A model generated the notes under the pieces. That model did not search any database and was not told the DNA's origin. It saw only the letters and a program-made list of their open reading frames with translations. Below, in pieces: positions 49,778 through 62,681 of a stretch of 64,000 nt of DNA; within the stretch, counting starts at the first letter, position 1; each line of letters begins with the position of its first letter. Source of the DNA: Ectothiorhodospiraceae bacterium (lineage in GTDB: Bacteria; Pseudomonadota; Gammaproteobacteria; Nitrococcales; Halorhodospiraceae); NCBI GenBank assembly GCA_003552625.1, contig PUNM01000131.1, forward strand, positions 1 through 64,000, in the 5' to 3' direction. A program made the position numbers and the translations under genes.

Positions 49778-50605
49778 TCAAAAGCCGGTCGCCGCCCGGC
49801 GCTGGCGCAGTGCCTCGAAGAGCAACACACCCGTCGCGACGGAGACGTTGAGGCTCTCCACTCGCCCGGGCATGGGGATTGTCACCAGCACGTCGCAACG
49901 CTCTCGCGTCAATCGCCGCAGCCCCTCCCCTTCACCGCCGAGGACCAGCGCCAGCGGGCCACGCAAATCAACATCGTAGCAAGCCTGCGCGGCTTCCCCG
50001 GCGGCACCGACGACGAAGACACCTGCGTCGGCAACCCGCTCCAGCGTCCGCGCCAGATTGGTGACTTGAAAGAAGGGAATGTGCTGTACGGCACCGGCGG
50101 CTGTCTTGTGCACGGTTGGCGTCAGCGCCGCGGCCCGATCCCGGGGGGCGATGACGCCTTGAGCTCCGGCGGCAGCGGCCGTACGAAGACAGGCACCCAG
50201 ATTATGCGGATCCTGGACCTGATCCAGAACCAGGAAAAGCGGCTCGGACTCTGCGGCAAGAAAGCCATCCAGCTCCGCCTCACCCTGGGCGGCGATGCCT
50301 CGATAGCGCAGCAGAATCCCTTGGTGGTTGGCACCCTCCGTCCAGTAGTCGAGCTCCTGGCGGCCGACGCGATGGATAGGCACGCCCTGGCGTCGGAGCC
50401 GGTCGAGCATACGCTCGGTGCGACCGTCCCGCCGGCAGTGCTCCACCCATACCCCTACGACCCCGGCGGGGTGGTAGGCGGCCACCTCGCGCGCCGCATG
50501 CTGACCGTACACCCACTCATCCCCGGCCACGCGCTCTGGCCGGGCCTCGCGACCCGCGTCGCCGCGCTGCCGGGACCGGCGCCGCCCCCCCTTGCCGCTT
50601 GCCAT
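49778..50605 (-). CDS. rlmB: 23S rRNA 2'-O-methyltransferase RlmB
   Basis: SPOUT (knotted) methyltransferase that methylates G2251 in the 23S peptidyl-transferase region. It has 275 residues: a basic 25-residue leader, a substrate-binding domain from VYGQHAAREV, and the SpoU motifs DQVQDPHNLGACLRTAAAAGA, LVLGGEGEGLRRL and IPMPGRVESLNVSVATGVLLFE. It lies 11 bases downstream of rnr. Confidence 0.96.
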   Translation of the reverse strand: MASGKGGRRRSRQRGDAGREARPERVAGDEWVYGQHAAREVAAYHPAGVVGVWVEHCRRDGRTERMLDRLRRQGVPIHRVGRQELDYWTEGANHQGILLRYRGIAAQGEAELDGFLAAESEPLFLVLDQVQDPHNLGACLRTAAAAGAQGVIAPRDRAAALTPTVHKTAAGAVQHIPFFQVTNLARTLERVADAGVFVVGAAGEAAQACYDVDLRGPLALVLGGEGEGLRRLTRERCDVLVTIPMPGRVESLNVSVATGVLLFEALRQRRAATGF

Positions 50606-50616
50606 GATCGCCCCCG

Positions 50617-52944
50617 CTACTCGTTACGGCGACCGCTGCGGCGGCGACCGGAGCGCCGTGATTTGCCGTCCTGCTCCCGGGCCGCCGACTTGCGCGCGGT
50701 CTTCCCTTTGCGCCGCCGCCCACCCTTTCCGTCGATGGGCTCGCCATCGGCGTCCACCGGGTGGGCAAGAATCTCCAGGTCGATCTTGCGATCGTCCTTG
50801 TCGACGCGCACCACTCGCACCCGGACCCGGTCACTAAGCCGATACTCCTTGCCGGTTCGATCCCCGACCAGCCGGTGGCCCACATCGTCGTAGTGGAAGA
50901 AGTCGCTCTCCAGGTTCGTGATATGCACCAGGCCGTCGACGTAGACCCCCTCCAGGTTGATGAAGAGGCCAAAGGACGTCACCGCAGCGATGACCCCGGT
51001 GAACTCCCCGCCGAGATGCTCGGCCAGGTACTCACACTTGAGAGTCATCTCAGCGTCGCGGGTCGCTTCATCGGCGCGGCGCTCCGTCATCGAGCAGTGC
51101 TCGCCGAGCGTGATCAGATCGTTGTGGGTCATGCCGAAGCTTGGCCCGCGGTGGCCGTCGATGACGTGGCCGATGCCGCGATGGACCACCAGATCCGGGT
51201 AGCGCCGAATCGGCGAGGTGAAGTGCGTGTAGGCTTCCAGGGCAAGCCCGAAGTGGCCGGCGTTATCCGGGCGGTACTCGGCCGCCTGCATCGAGCGCAG
51301 CATGACGGTCTCGATCAAGTGACGGTCGGGGCGCTCCCGCGCCGCCTCCATGACCCGCGCGTAGTCGAGCCCTGTCGGCGCATCGCCACCGCCGAGTTCC
51401 AGGCCGATCTGGGCGAGAAAACCACGCAACTGCTCCAGCTTCTCTTCGCCCGGGCGCTCGTGGACGCGGTAGAGCGAGGGCACCTTGTGCCGGCCGAGAT
51501 ACTTCGCCGCACAGACGTTGGCGGCGATCATGCACTCCTCGACAGTCTTGTGGAAGTCGTTGCGTTCCACCGGATCGACGGAGACCACGCGCCCGGCTTC
51601 ATCGAACTGCATGGCGGTCTCGGTGGTGTCGAAATCGATGGCCCCGCGCCGATCCCGGGCCTTGCGCAGCGTCTTATAAAGCCCGTGCAGATTCTCCAAG
51701 TGCCGAACCACCTCGTCACCGAGGGACTTGCGGGTCTTCCGGTCCCCCTCCACGACAGCTGCATTGGCCTGTTCGTACGTGAGCCGGGCCTTGGAGCGCA
51801 TGACGGCGCGATAAAACCGGGAGCGCAGGATTCGGCCGTTCTCCTGGAGGAGCATGTCGGAGACCATGCAGAGGCGATCCACATCCGGATTGAGGGAGCA
51901 GAGCCCGTTGGATAGCGCCTCGGGCAGCATCGGTACGACGGTTCGCGGGAAGTAGACGGAATTACCGCGCAACCGCGCCTCCTGATCGAGCGCCGTTCCC
52001 GGACGGACGTAGTGCGAGACGTCTGCGATCGCGACTACGAGGCGCCATCCCTTCGCCGTGGGCTCGCAATAGAGCGCATCATCGAAATCCTTGGCGTCGG
52101 CACCGTCGATGGTGACCAGCGGCAGTCGCCGCAGGTCAGTGCGTCCTTCCTTGTCGGCCTCGGCGACTTCATCGCCGAAGGCAGCCACCTCCCGCTCCAC
52201 CTCCGCCGGCCACTCCAGCGGTATGCCGTGTATACGGGCAGCTACCTGATCTTCCTCGCCGACGTGAATACTCCGGCCGAGAACCTGGATGATCCGGCCG
52301 ATGGGCTGGCGCCGCTCCGTCGGTTGGGCGAGCAGCTCAGCGACGGCCAGTTCACCATCCTCGGCACCGCCCCGACCATCCGCAGAGAGCAGCACGTCCT
52401 GATGGAGCCGTTTGTTCTCCGGGACCAGGAAGCCCACCCCGTGCTCCTCGAAGAAACGACCGGTAATCTGGCGATTGCCCCGCTCCAGGATCTCCACCAG
52501 CTCACCTTGGGGGGTTCCGTGTTCATCCCGGCCGGTGATGCGAACAATGGCCCGATCGGAGTGAAGCAGGCAGCGCATCTGCCGTGGCGAGAGCGCAATG
52601 CGATCACGCGTCCCGTCAGGCACGAGGTACCCGGCCCCATCGGGGCGGCCGAGCACACGACCACGGACGAGCTCGCGGTGATCGACGATCAGGTACCCGC
52701 GGCGGCGGTTGCGTACCAGCTGTCCATCGCGCTCCATGGCGCGGAGCCGCCGGCGAAGCGCCTCTTGCTGCTCGGGCGACTCAAGCCCCAACGCCTCGGC
52801 GATCTCTCGGCGCCCGAGCGGACGCCGGTGCGCGGCCAAAAGCTCCAGCAGGTACTCGCGACTGGGGATGGGGTTGTCGTACTTGGCCTGCTCGCGCTCC
52901 TGATAAGGGTCGCGCTTCGGTGGTTTCTTGCTTCGTTTCGTCAT
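50617..52944 (-). CDS. rnr: Ribonuclease R
   Basis: Processive 3'-5' exoribonuclease of 775 residues that degrades structured RNA. It has an N-terminal winged helix, two cold-shock domains, the RNB catalytic domain with DGADAKDFDDALYC (metal-binding Asp cluster) and an S1 domain near the C-terminus. A Lys/Arg-rich tail ends the protein. The ATG at 52944 is preceded by AAGGAAG, better than the ATG seven codons upstream. Confidence 0.97.
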   Translation of the reverse strand: MTKRSKKPPKRDPYQEREQAKYDNPIPSREYLLELLAAHRRPLGRREIAEALGLESPEQQEALRRRLRAMERDGQLVRNRRRGYLIVDHRELVRGRVLGRPDGAGYLVPDGTRDRIALSPRQMRCLLHSDRAIVRITGRDEHGTPQGELVEILERGNRQITGRFFEEHGVGFLVPENKRLHQDVLLSADGRGGAEDGELAVAELLAQPTERRQPIGRIIQVLGRSIHVGEEDQVAARIHGIPLEWPAEVEREVAAFGDEVAEADKEGRTDLRRLPLVTIDGADAKDFDDALYCEPTAKGWRLVVAIADVSHYVRPGTALDQEARLRGNSVYFPRTVVPMLPEALSNGLCSLNPDVDRLCMVSDMLLQENGRILRSRFYRAVMRSKARLTYEQANAAVVEGDRKTRKSLGDEVVRHLENLHGLYKTLRKARDRRGAIDFDTTETAMQFDEAGRVVSVDPVERNDFHKTVEECMIAANVCAAKYLGRHKVPSLYRVHERPGEEKLEQLRGFLAQIGLELGGGDAPTGLDYARVMEAARERPDRHLIETVMLRSMQAAEYRPDNAGHFGLALEAYTHFTSPIRRYPDLVVHRGIGHVIDGHRGPSFGMTHNDLITLGEHCSMTERRADEATRDAEMTLKCEYLAEHLGGEFTGVIAAVTSFGLFINLEGVYVDGLVHITNLESDFFHYDDVGHRLVGDRTGKEYRLSDRVRVRVVRVDKDDRKIDLEILAHPVDADGEPIDGKGGRRRKGKTARKSAAREQDGKSRRSGRRRSGRRNE

Positions 52945-53114
52945 TATTACTTCCTTGGGTGTCAACCTTCAGGATACGCGACGCGACAACCCGCCTAAAG
53001 GAAAAGCCGCCGCAACCGGGACCAAAACCCGATTTCGCTGACGGCGCACCGACACCGTTGACACAACCCCGGCCCAATGGCTAAAGTTTCGCGCACTCGC
53101 TGACAGGCGGGTAT

Positions 53115-53201
53115 GCCGAGGTGGCGAAATTGGTAGACGCGCTAGCTTCAGGTGCTAGTGGGGGAAACCCCGTGGAGGTTCGAGTCCTCTCCTCGGCACC
53201 A
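53115..53201 (+). tRNA. tRNA-Leu (CAG)
   Basis: 87-base class II tRNA with encoded CCA. Acceptor GCCGAGG/CCTCGGC, anticodon loop TTCAGGT with anticodon CAG, variable arm TGGGGGAAACCCCG, T-arm GAGGTTCGAGTCCTC. It lies between rnr and purA, facing away from both, as in Pseudomonas from memory. Confidence 0.97.
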
Positions 53202-53204
53202 GAT

Positions 53205-53241
53205 AAAAAAAGGCCGGCCCCTGAAGGGTCGGCCTTTTTTT
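53205..53241. terminator. Strong bidirectional intrinsic terminator after tRNA-Leu
   Basis: A GGCCGGCCC/GGGTCGGCC stem (one G-U pair) is flanked by A7 and T7 runs, so it terminates tRNA-Leu on the plus strand and purA on the minus strand. Confidence 0.9.
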
Positions 53242-53305
53242 ATGCTCACAATACCTATCCGCACCCCTGCGCGCCGAGGCCGGCACGCAGGGAGGCAGCG
53301 CCCCA

Positions 53306-55784
<2,479 letters not shown>

Positions 55785-55785
<1 letters not shown>

Positions 55786-55976
55786 CAGCCACGCACCCAG
55801 TAGAGAAGCAGAACGCCGAGCCCCATGGAGATGAGCCCGGCGGTGCGAAGACTCCGGTCGTCCATCTCGGCGGCCTGCAGAAACACCCGGCGCAGACCGC
55901 CGGGGCTGGCCGCCGGGAGGATACCCTCGATCACCAGCAGGAGGGCGATCGCAGTGAGCAGGTCACCCATGTCCAC
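55785..55976 (-). CDS. DUF2065 (YjeT-like) small membrane protein
   Basis: 63 residues with two predicted helices (about 5-25 and 43-60). It has the family pattern LLVIEGILPAASPGGLRRVF. This family is regularly encoded next to hflC in proteobacteria; its function is unknown. It lies 18 bases after hflC and overlaps hisZ by one base. Confidence 0.9.
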
Positions 55977-55994
55977 AGCGCGCGCCCTCTCCGG

Positions 55995-56903
55995 TCAGTC
56001 CTGCTCGGGGGACTCGGCCTCGCCGTTGAGCCCCGGCAGCTGGTCGCCGCCGTCGAAGAAGCGGAAGAACTGTGAGCGCGGGGAGAGCACGAACAGATCA
56101 TCCTCGCCCTGGAACGACTCGCGATACGCCCTCAAACTGCGCTGGAAGGCGAAGAACTCCGGCTCCTGGCCGTAGGCACCCGCGAAGATCTCCGCCGCGC
56201 GGGCGTCACCCTCACCACGCAGGGCCTCGCCGTCGCGGTAGGCCTGGGCCAGCAGCACGGTGCGCTGACGGTCGGCATCGGCGCGGATGCGCTCGCCGGC
56301 CTCTTCACCACGCGCGCGGATCTCGCGTGCGACCCGCTCGCGATCGGCGACCATGCGCTCGAAGATGGAGTCGGTAACATCCTCCGGCAGGTCGATCCGC
56401 TTCAGGCGAACGTCGAGCACTTCCAGTCCAAGGCTATCTGCCGCCTCCGCAGTGGTCGTGCGGAGGATGTCCATGATCTGCACCCGCTCGCCGGAGATGA
56501 TGTCCTGCACAGTGCGCTTACCGAACTCGGCCCGCAGGCCGTCCCGGATAATCTCCCGCAGACGCTGGTTCGCCCGCTCCGGCTCGCCCCGTACCGTGGT
56601 GTAGTAGCGCTCCGCATCCGCGACTCGCCACTTCACGAAGGAGTCGACGATCAGGTTCTTCTTCTCCACCGTCAGGAACCGCTCCGGGTCCTCGTCCAGG
56701 TTCTGCACCCGGGCGTCGAACTTCCGCACGTTGTTCACGAACGGCATCTTGAAGTGGAGCCCCGGGTCAAAGTCCGCCTCGATGATCTCGCCGAGGCGGA
56801 ACTTCAGCGCGACCTCTTTCTCCGAGACGGTGAAGACCGAGAAGTAGCCGAGGATTGCGGCTACGACCACGAGGGGTAGCACGATATTCTTCAAGACTCG
56901 CAT
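55995..56903 (-). CDS. hflC: FtsH protease modulator HflC
   Basis: 302-residue SPFH-domain protein with an N-terminal membrane anchor (about 5-25). It forms the periplasmic HflKC cage around FtsH. LKFRLGEIIEADFDPGLHFKMPFVNNVRKFD and the REIIRDGLRAEFGKRTVQDIISGERV segment identify HflC. It overlaps hflK by one base (TGATG). Confidence 0.96.
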   Translation of the reverse strand: MRVLKNIVLPLVVVAAILGYFSVFTVSEKEVALKFRLGEIIEADFDPGLHFKMPFVNNVRKFDARVQNLDEDPERFLTVEKKNLIVDSFVKWRVADAERYYTTVRGEPERANQRLREIIRDGLRAEFGKRTVQDIISGERVQIMDILRTTTAEAADSLGLEVLDVRLKRIDLPEDVTDSIFERMVADRERVAREIRARGEEAGERIRADADRQRTVLLAQAYRDGEALRGEGDARAAEIFAGAYGQEPEFFAFQRSLRAYRESFQGEDDLFVLSPRSQFFRFFDGGDQLPGLNGEAESPEQD

Positions 56904-58087
56904 CAGCGCGTCCCCCTATCACGGAGCGCCTGCCGGGCCCGCTGCGTCGGCGAGATGGCGTCCCGCTCCTGCGGTACATCGATGTTGGGCTCGGAGAAGC
57001 CGGTGGTACTGCCGCGGCGATCCATGAGCTTGTCCAACGGCAGATACATCAGCGACTGGCTGGAATCCGAGTCGAGCATCACCTTGGGCACACGGCCGAG
57101 GATCTCCTCCATCGTCTCGAGGTAGATACGCTGACGCATCAGCTCGGGATCCGCCTGATACTCCGGCACCAGCGCCTCGAAGCGGGAGGCATCACCCTCG
57201 GCCTGGGCGATGACCTGCTCGCGATAGCCGTCGGCCTCCTCGAGGATGCGGGCGGCCTGACCCTGAGCCCGCGGAATCAACTCATTGGCATAGGCCTGTG
57301 CCCGGTTGATGGTGCGCTGCTCGTCCTCGCGGGCGCGAATGGCGTCCTCAAAGGCCGGCTGCACTTCCTCAGGGGGCTGGATATCCTGCACCGCTACCTG
57401 CACCACCGACAGCCCCGTCTGATACTCCTCCATGACCTCCTGGAGCAGGCGCTGGGTCTCCTGCGCCACCTCTGTACGCCCCTCGGTGAGCACATAGTGC
57501 AGCTCGCGCTTGCCGATAATCTCGCGGATCGCGCTTTCCGTGACCTGCTTGAGCGTTTCCTCCGGCATGCGGAAATTGAACAGGTAGAGGAACGGGTCGG
57601 AGACGCGGTATTGCGCCGCGATGCGCACGTCGACGATGTTCTCGTCGCGGGTGATCATCAGCGCCTCGGTCGGCACCGGCCGAGCACGATTCTGCATCGA
57701 CTCGTAGCCGACCTCCGCGATACGCCGCTGCTCCACGTTCACGCGTTCCACCTGACCGATCGGGCGCGGCCAGTGCCAGTGCGGCCCAGGTTCCGTGGTG
57801 CCGGCGTGACGCCCGAAGGTCAGTTCTACACCGCGCCAGCCCTGATCAACGATGTAGATCCCAGAGAGCATCCAGACGACAAAGGCCGCCAGGGCCAGCA
57901 GGCTGATCCCGACGCCGCCGGGTCCGCGTGACGGCCCGCTCGGCATCTGCCCGCCGAACATGCCCTTGATTTGATCGCGCAGCTTGCGAAAAACCTCATC
58001 GAGATCAGGCGGCCCTCCACTGCCGCCGCCTTTGGGGCCTCCGCCCCAGGGGTCGCGGCTTCCGCCGCCGGGCTCATTCCACGCCAT
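56903..58087 (-). CDS. hflK: FtsH protease modulator HflK
   Basis: 394 residues from ATG 58087. The Gly/Pro-rich cytosolic N-terminus (MAWNEPGGGSRDPWGGGPKG) is the HflK hallmark. A membrane helix (about 58-80) and an SPFH domain follow, with RRIAEVGYESMQNRARPVPTEALMITRDENIVDVRIAAQYRV. Partner of HflC. GGAG lies before the chosen ATG; longer in-frame starts are not homologous. Confidence 0.96.
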   Translation of the reverse strand: MAWNEPGGGSRDPWGGGPKGGGSGGPPDLDEVFRKLRDQIKGMFGGQMPSGPSRGPGGVGISLLALAAFVVWMLSGIYIVDQGWRGVELTFGRHAGTTEPGPHWHWPRPIGQVERVNVEQRRIAEVGYESMQNRARPVPTEALMITRDENIVDVRIAAQYRVSDPFLYLFNFRMPEETLKQVTESAIREIIGKRELHYVLTEGRTEVAQETQRLLQEVMEEYQTGLSVVQVAVQDIQPPEEVQPAFEDAIRAREDEQRTINRAQAYANELIPRAQGQAARILEEADGYREQVIAQAEGDASRFEALVPEYQADPELMRQRIYLETMEEILGRVPKVMLDSDSSQSLMYLPLDKLMDRRGSTTGFSEPNIDVPQERDAISPTQRARQALRDRGTR

Positions 58088-58170
58088 TCGGGACTCCGTA
58101 GTAAGAAGACGGACCGCCGTCGATCGAACCAAGGGATTTTATGAGGCTGCCGGAAAACCCGCAACCGAAC

Positions 58171-59523
58171 TTACGCATGGGCAACCTCGTCACGCGGTAG
58201 CCCTTCGCGAACGTGCAGGCGCTCCAGTTCATGCTCAGGGAGCTCAACCTCGAGCTCCAGGTCTCCGGCCTCCGAGTAGCGCTCCTCCAGAACCTGGCCG
58301 AGCCGGAAGAACTCCGAGCGCAGGCGCCCTTGTTCCGGCCTGAGGAAGACACGCCGCCGAATCCGTTGCGGACCGAGATACTCGCCGATGACCGGGATCA
58401 GGTCGTCGATGCCGACCCCGGTCGCCGCGGAGAGCCGCACCCCTTCGACCACGCCTTCATCGTCGTGGACCCGCCCGGGGGCCAGGGTGCAGGTATCGAT
58501 CTTATTGTAGACGCGCAGAGTCGGCACACGCTCGGCGCCAATCTCGGCAAGTACCGCTTCTACCTGCTCGACCTGGTGCTCGCGCTCCTCGGCGCCGGCA
58601 TCAATGACGTGTAGAAGCAGGTCCGCATCGGAGACCTCCTCCAGTGTGGAGCGGAAGGCCGCCACGAGATCGTGCGGCAATCGACTGATAAACCCCACCG
58701 TATCCGAGAGGACCGCCGCTGAACCGCGCTGGAGTTCGATGCGCCGCCAGGAGGGGTCGAGTGTTGCGAAGAGGCGGTCCTCGGCCTGACGATCGGACCC
58801 GGTCAGCCGGTTGAACAGGGTCGACTTGCCGGCATTGGTGTAACCGACCAGAGAGACCACCGGCAGTTCGCGCTTGCGCCGGGCCTTGCGCCCCTGCTCA
58901 CGCGTTCGCCGGACCTTGGCCAGGCGTCGTTCGATCTGCTGAATGCGCCCGCCGATCAGCCGGCGGTCCATCTCCAGCTGCTTCTCGCCAGGTCCGCGCA
59001 GACCGATTCCGCCCTTCTGCCGCTCCAGGTGCGACCAGCCGCGGACCAGGCGGCTGGCCACGTGCTTGAGCTGGGCGAGTTCCACTTGCAACCGCCCCTC
59101 AAAGGTCCGAGCACGCTGGGCGAAGATATCGAGGATCAGCCCGGTTCGATCCAGCACGCGGCAACCGAGATCCGCTTCGAGATTGCGCTCCTGCGCGGCC
59201 GATAGCGGCTGATCGACCAGCACCAGCGCAGCATCGAGCACCCGAACCTGCTCGGCGAGTTCCTGCACCTTGCCGCGACCGATGAAGGTTCGCGGATCAG
59301 GGGCATCCCGCCGGTGGCGGAAACGGCCTACCACCTCGGCACCGGCCGAATCGCCCAGTGCCTCGAACTCCTCGGCCGCATCCAGCGCATCCCCGGGGAG
59401 GCGCACATGAAGAACGACGGCCCGCTCGCCGCCAGCCGGACGGTCGAACAGGTCTGCCGGACCGCTGCCTGGGATCTGCTCAGCTATTATTCGCCTCCTG
59501 GCCGATGACTTCGTCGGCCGCAT
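58171..59523 (-). CDS. hflX: GTPase HflX
   Basis: Ribosome-splitting and rescue GTPase; up to 450 residues. The GTPase domain has P-loop GYTNAGKST (about 227-235), DTVGF and NKID. The N-terminal HflX domain contains [15 protein letters not shown] and [15 protein letters not shown]. Family homology begins at [12 protein letters not shown], where no ATG, GTG or TTG exists. The interval as given uses the ATG at 59523, which overlaps the hfq end by 44 bases. A CTG at 59451 is the alternative start matching E. coli HflX length. Confidence 0.93.
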   Translation of the reverse strand: MRPTKSSARRRIIAEQIPGSGPADLFDRPAGGERAVVLHVRLPGDALDAAEEFEALGDSAGAEVVGRFRHRRDAPDPRTFIGRGKVQELAEQVRVLDAALVLVDQPLSAAQERNLEADLGCRVLDRTGLILDIFAQRARTFEGRLQVELAQLKHVASRLVRGWSHLERQKGGIGLRGPGEKQLEMDRRLIGGRIQQIERRLAKVRRTREQGRKARRKRELPVVSLVGYTNAGKSTLFNRLTGSDRQAEDRLFATLDPSWRRIELQRGSAAVLSDTVGFISRLPHDLVAAFRSTLEEVSDADLLLHVIDAGAEEREHQVEQVEAVLAEIGAERVPTLRVYNKIDTCTLAPGRVHDDEGVVEGVRLSAATGVGIDDLIPVIGEYLGPQRIRRRVFLRPEQGRLRSEFFRLGQVLEERYSEAGDLELEVELPEHELERLHVREGLPRDEVAHA

Positions 59524-59752
59524 GCTCCTCGCCCTGCTGCGGAATACGGACCCGCCGGGCGGGGACGATGGTCGAGATCGCGTGCTTGTAGACCATCTGG
59601 TTCACGTTGTTGCGCAACAGGACCACGAACTGGTCGAACGATTCGATCTGGCCCTGGAGCTTGATGCCGTTGACCAGGTAGATCGACACCGGCACCTTCT
59701 CCTTGCGCAGCGCATTGAGAAACGGCTCCTGCAACGACTGCCCCTTCGCCAT
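59480..59752 (-). CDS. hfq: RNA chaperone Hfq
   Basis: 90-residue Sm-like hexamer protein that pairs small RNAs with mRNAs. The core [43 protein letters not shown] and [10 protein letters not shown] is nearly identical to other gammaproteobacteria, with a short acidic C-terminal tail. The ATG at 59752 gives the normal start MAKGQSLQ. It lies in the conserved mutL-miaA-hfq-hflX order. Confidence 0.98.
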   Translation of the reverse strand: MAKGQSLQEPFLNALRKEKVPVSIYLVNGIKLQGQIESFDQFVVLLRNNVNQMVYKHAISTIVPARRVRIPQQGEEHAADEVIGQEANNS

Positions 59753-59840
59753 TTTTGGCACTGCCCCCAAGCGTGTTGTTGTTATCGGTGAGTGTGCGCC
59801 TCGGGCCTGGAAAACCGCTACCCCTTGATTCTCAAGTCTA

Positions 59841-60770
59841 TCACAGCCGTCCCAGACGCTCCGTGATGGTTCTGTGAACGGCCTCGGTAACACCCTCCCG
59901 CACTGGCAGCCGGATGCTCGGATCCTGGCGGCGCAACCAGGTCATTTGGCGCTTGGCGTACTGACGAGTGGCCCGGAGGGCCTGAGCCACCATGGTGGCG
60001 TGATCGCAGTCACCCTCCAGATAGAGCCATGTCTGTCTATATCCGACCGCGCGCATAGACGGTAGTTCCAGGCTCAAATCCTTGCGCCGGCGCAACATGG
60101 CCACCTCACCCACCAGCCCGCGGGCGTACATCCGGCGCAGTCGCCGCTCGATCCGCTCGTGGAGCCAGCGGCGCTCCTGCGGCTCGAGGATCACCTTCAC
60201 CGGCGGCACAGTAAGCCCCGGCACACCGGGACGCCGCTGGACAGCACTGAGTGGCTCTCCGGTCAGCTCATAGACCTCCAGGGCCCGCTGAATCCGCTGG
60301 CTGTCGTTCGGATGCAGACGTGCCGCCGCCTCCGGGTCGATCGCCTGTAACCGCTCGTGCAGCCCGGAGCTGCCCCATTCCGCTTCCAACGCCTCGAGCC
60401 GCGCCCGCACGGCCCGGTCCGCACTGGGCATCGGCGAGAGGCCCTGCTCGAGGGCCTGGAAGTAGAGCCCCGTGCCGCCGACGAGGATCGGCACCCGGTG
60501 GCGCGCCTCGACCGCGGCGATGGCTCGCTGCGCATCGGTCACGAACTCCGCCGCTGAATACGGCTGCGCCGGGTCGCGGATATCCAACAGATGATGGGGA
60601 ACCTGGGCGCGTACCTCCGCCGATGGCTTGGCGGTACCGATATCGAGCCCTCGATAGATCTGCGCCGAGTCGACATTGATCAGCTCACCGCCAATCCGCT
60701 GTGCGATCTCCAGAGCGACGGCACTCTTGCCCACGGCCGTGGGGCCCATGATGAAGATCACCGGCTGCAC
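59841..60770 (-). CDS. miaA: tRNA dimethylallyltransferase
   Basis: Adds the isopentenyl group to A37 of tRNAs reading UNN codons; 309 residues from GTG 60770, with GGGGG about eight bases upstream. The P-loop [15 protein letters not shown], the [20 protein letters not shown] segment and [11 protein letters not shown] are the family signature. It starts two bases after mutL. In-frame codons upstream overlap mutL and are not homologous. Confidence 0.96.
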   Translation of the reverse strand: MQPVIFIMGPTAVGKSAVALEIAQRIGGELINVDSAQIYRGLDIGTAKPSAEVRAQVPHHLLDIRDPAQPYSAAEFVTDAQRAIAAVEARHRVPILVGGTGLYFQALEQGLSPMPSADRAVRARLEALEAEWGSSGLHERLQAIDPEAAARLHPNDSQRIQRALEVYELTGEPLSAVQRRPGVPGLTVPPVKVILEPQERRWLHERIERRLRRMYARGLVGEVAMLRRRKDLSLELPSMRAVGYRQTWLYLEGDCDHATMVAQALRATRQYAKRQMTWLRRQDPSIRLPVREGVTEAVHRTITERLGRL

Positions 60771-60772
60771 CG

Positions 60773-62671
60773 CTAGCGCCCCCGCATGAAAAGTCGGGCC
60801 AGGGCCTCGTCGTCGAGCAGCGTGTAGGTCGGGCGCCCGTGGTTGCACTGCGCCGCTCGTGGCGTGCGCTCGATATCCCGCAGCAGGGCATCCATCTCGG
60901 CCCGCTCCAGGCGGCGTCCGGCACGCACGGAGCCGTGGCAAGCCACCTTCGCCAACAGCGCCAGAACCGCCTCCTCAACCCCGCCGCGTGCGCCCTCCAG
61001 AGCAGCGAGAGCGTCGCGCAGCAACCGCTCCGGATCGGCCTGGCCAAGCAGTGCCGGCAATCGATGCACCCGGGCAGTCTCGGGCCCGCTGCGATCGACA
61101 TCCAGCCCGGCACCCTGGAGCGTCTCGGCGTGAAGCTCAACCCGTTCCGCCTCCGCCGGGGTCAGCGCCACCGAGGCCGGGACCAGCAACCCCTGGGTCG
61201 CGATCCCGTCGGCCAGCCACTGCGCCTTGAGCCGCTCGTAGACGACCCGCTCATGGGCCGCGTGCATATCCACGACCACCAGGCCCTCGGCCGACTCCGC
61301 GAGGATGTAGGCGTCGCGGATCTGCCCCACGGCATACCCAAGCGGGGGCCCGGTGCCTTCATCGCCCGCGTCAGTCCGGCCGTGGTCGCTTACCGGGCGC
61401 GCGGCCGTAGCGGCGCCCGCCGCCAGGCCGCCCGGCCCCCTCTCCTCCCCGGGGGCCGGGCCATAGAGGCTGCGCGCCTCCTCCAGCGGCAGGGCGTAGG
61501 AACCGGTCGCACGACCACCGGCGGAGGGCGAGACCGACACGCCGCGGGGCGCTTCTCCGCCCGCACCACGATCGCGCGGCGAGGCGCCAGCAGAGACCGT
61601 CTGCCCGGGCCCGGCGTCGGCTGCAGATCCGCCCCCCGGCGCCGACGGAGGTGCTACACCGGCCGGTCGTGCGCTAGCCAACGCATCGGCGATCCGGCGC
61701 GCCAGAAAATCGTGCACCGTCCGCCCATCGCGGAAACGGACCTCATGCTTCATTGGGTGGACGTTGACGTCCACCCGTGCCGGATCGAGGGAGAGGTAGA
61801 GCACGTAGGCCGGGTACCGATCCCGATAAAGGACATCGGCGTAGGCCTGGCGGATCCCGTGGGCAGCGGTACGATCCCGCACCAGCCGCCCGTTGACGAA
61901 CAGGTACTGCAGATCCCCCTGGCGCCGCGCAGCGGTCGGCAGCCCCAGCCACCCCGCCAGATGCAGCCCAGCGCCCTCCAGCTCCACTTCCAGCGCATTA
62001 TCGGCGAACTCTTGCCCGAGCAGGGCCACCAGCCGTTTGTACCGCTCACCGGGAGTTGCGGCCGGGGCCACCGACCAGAGCCCGCGCCCCTGGTGGGCCA
62101 GGGAGAACCCTACGTCGAAACGACTCAGGGCGAGCCGGCGCAGCGCCTCCTGAACATGGTAGAGCTCGGTGCGCTCGGTGCGCAGAAACTTGCGCCGCCC
62201 CGGCATGTTGTAGAAAAGGTCATCCACGGTCAGGGTTGTCCCCTGGGGCTGGGCGCTTGGCTCCGGCTCGCCGAGCCCTCCCCCTTCGCAGACAACCCGA
62301 TAGCCGAGTTCTGCCCCCGCTGCACGGGAGTCGAGCGTCAGCCGGGAGACGGCGGCAATACTCGGCAGGGCCTCCCCCCGAAAACCGAGGCTCGCTACCC
62401 GCTCGAGATCATCCAGCGCACCGATCTTGCTCGTCGCATGGCGACGCAACGCCAGGGCGAGGGCATCAGCCGGGATACCGACCCCGTCATCGGCAACTCG
62501 GATCCGCTGCTTGCCCCCACGCTCCACTTGTACATCGATCCGCTCGGCACCGGCGTCGAGGCTGTTCTCCACGGCCTCCTTGAGCACGGATGCCGGTCGC
62601 TCGACTACTTCGCCGGCGGCGATCTGGTCGATCAGGGTATCGGGCAGGGGACGGATGATCGGCGCACTCAT
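60773..62671 (-). CDS. mutL: DNA mismatch repair protein MutL (endonuclease type)
   Basis: 632-residue mismatch-repair ATPase. The N-terminal GHKL domain has ENSLDAGA, DDGVGI and GFRGEALPSI. A long Gly/Ala/Pro-rich linker (about 345-460) separates the dimerisation domain. In that domain DMHAAHERVVYE fits the DxHAx2Ex4E metal motif and QCNHGRPT fits CxHGRP, so the protein is of the latent-endonuclease class found in organisms without MutH. The ATG at 62671 matches the start of homology. Confidence 0.97.
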   Translation of the reverse strand: MSAPIIRPLPDTLIDQIAAGEVVERPASVLKEAVENSLDAGAERIDVQVERGGKQRIRVADDGVGIPADALALALRRHATSKIGALDDLERVASLGFRGEALPSIAAVSRLTLDSRAAGAELGYRVVCEGGGLGEPEPSAQPQGTTLTVDDLFYNMPGRRKFLRTERTELYHVQEALRRLALSRFDVGFSLAHQGRGLWSVAPAATPGERYKRLVALLGQEFADNALEVELEGAGLHLAGWLGLPTAARRQGDLQYLFVNGRLVRDRTAAHGIRQAYADVLYRDRYPAYVLYLSLDPARVDVNVHPMKHEVRFRDGRTVHDFLARRIADALASARPAGVAPPSAPGGGSAADAGPGQTVSAGASPRDRGAGGEAPRGVSVSPSAGGRATGSYALPLEEARSLYGPAPGEERGPGGLAAGAATAARPVSDHGRTDAGDEGTGPPLGYAVGQIRDAYILAESAEGLVVVDMHAAHERVVYERLKAQWLADGIATQGLLVPASVALTPAEAERVELHAETLQGAGLDVDRSGPETARVHRLPALLGQADPERLLRDALAALEGARGGVEEAVLALLAKVACHGSVRAGRRLERAEMDALLRDIERTPRAAQCNHGRPTYTLLDDEALARLFMRGR

Positions 62672-62681
62672 CCGCGCGATT

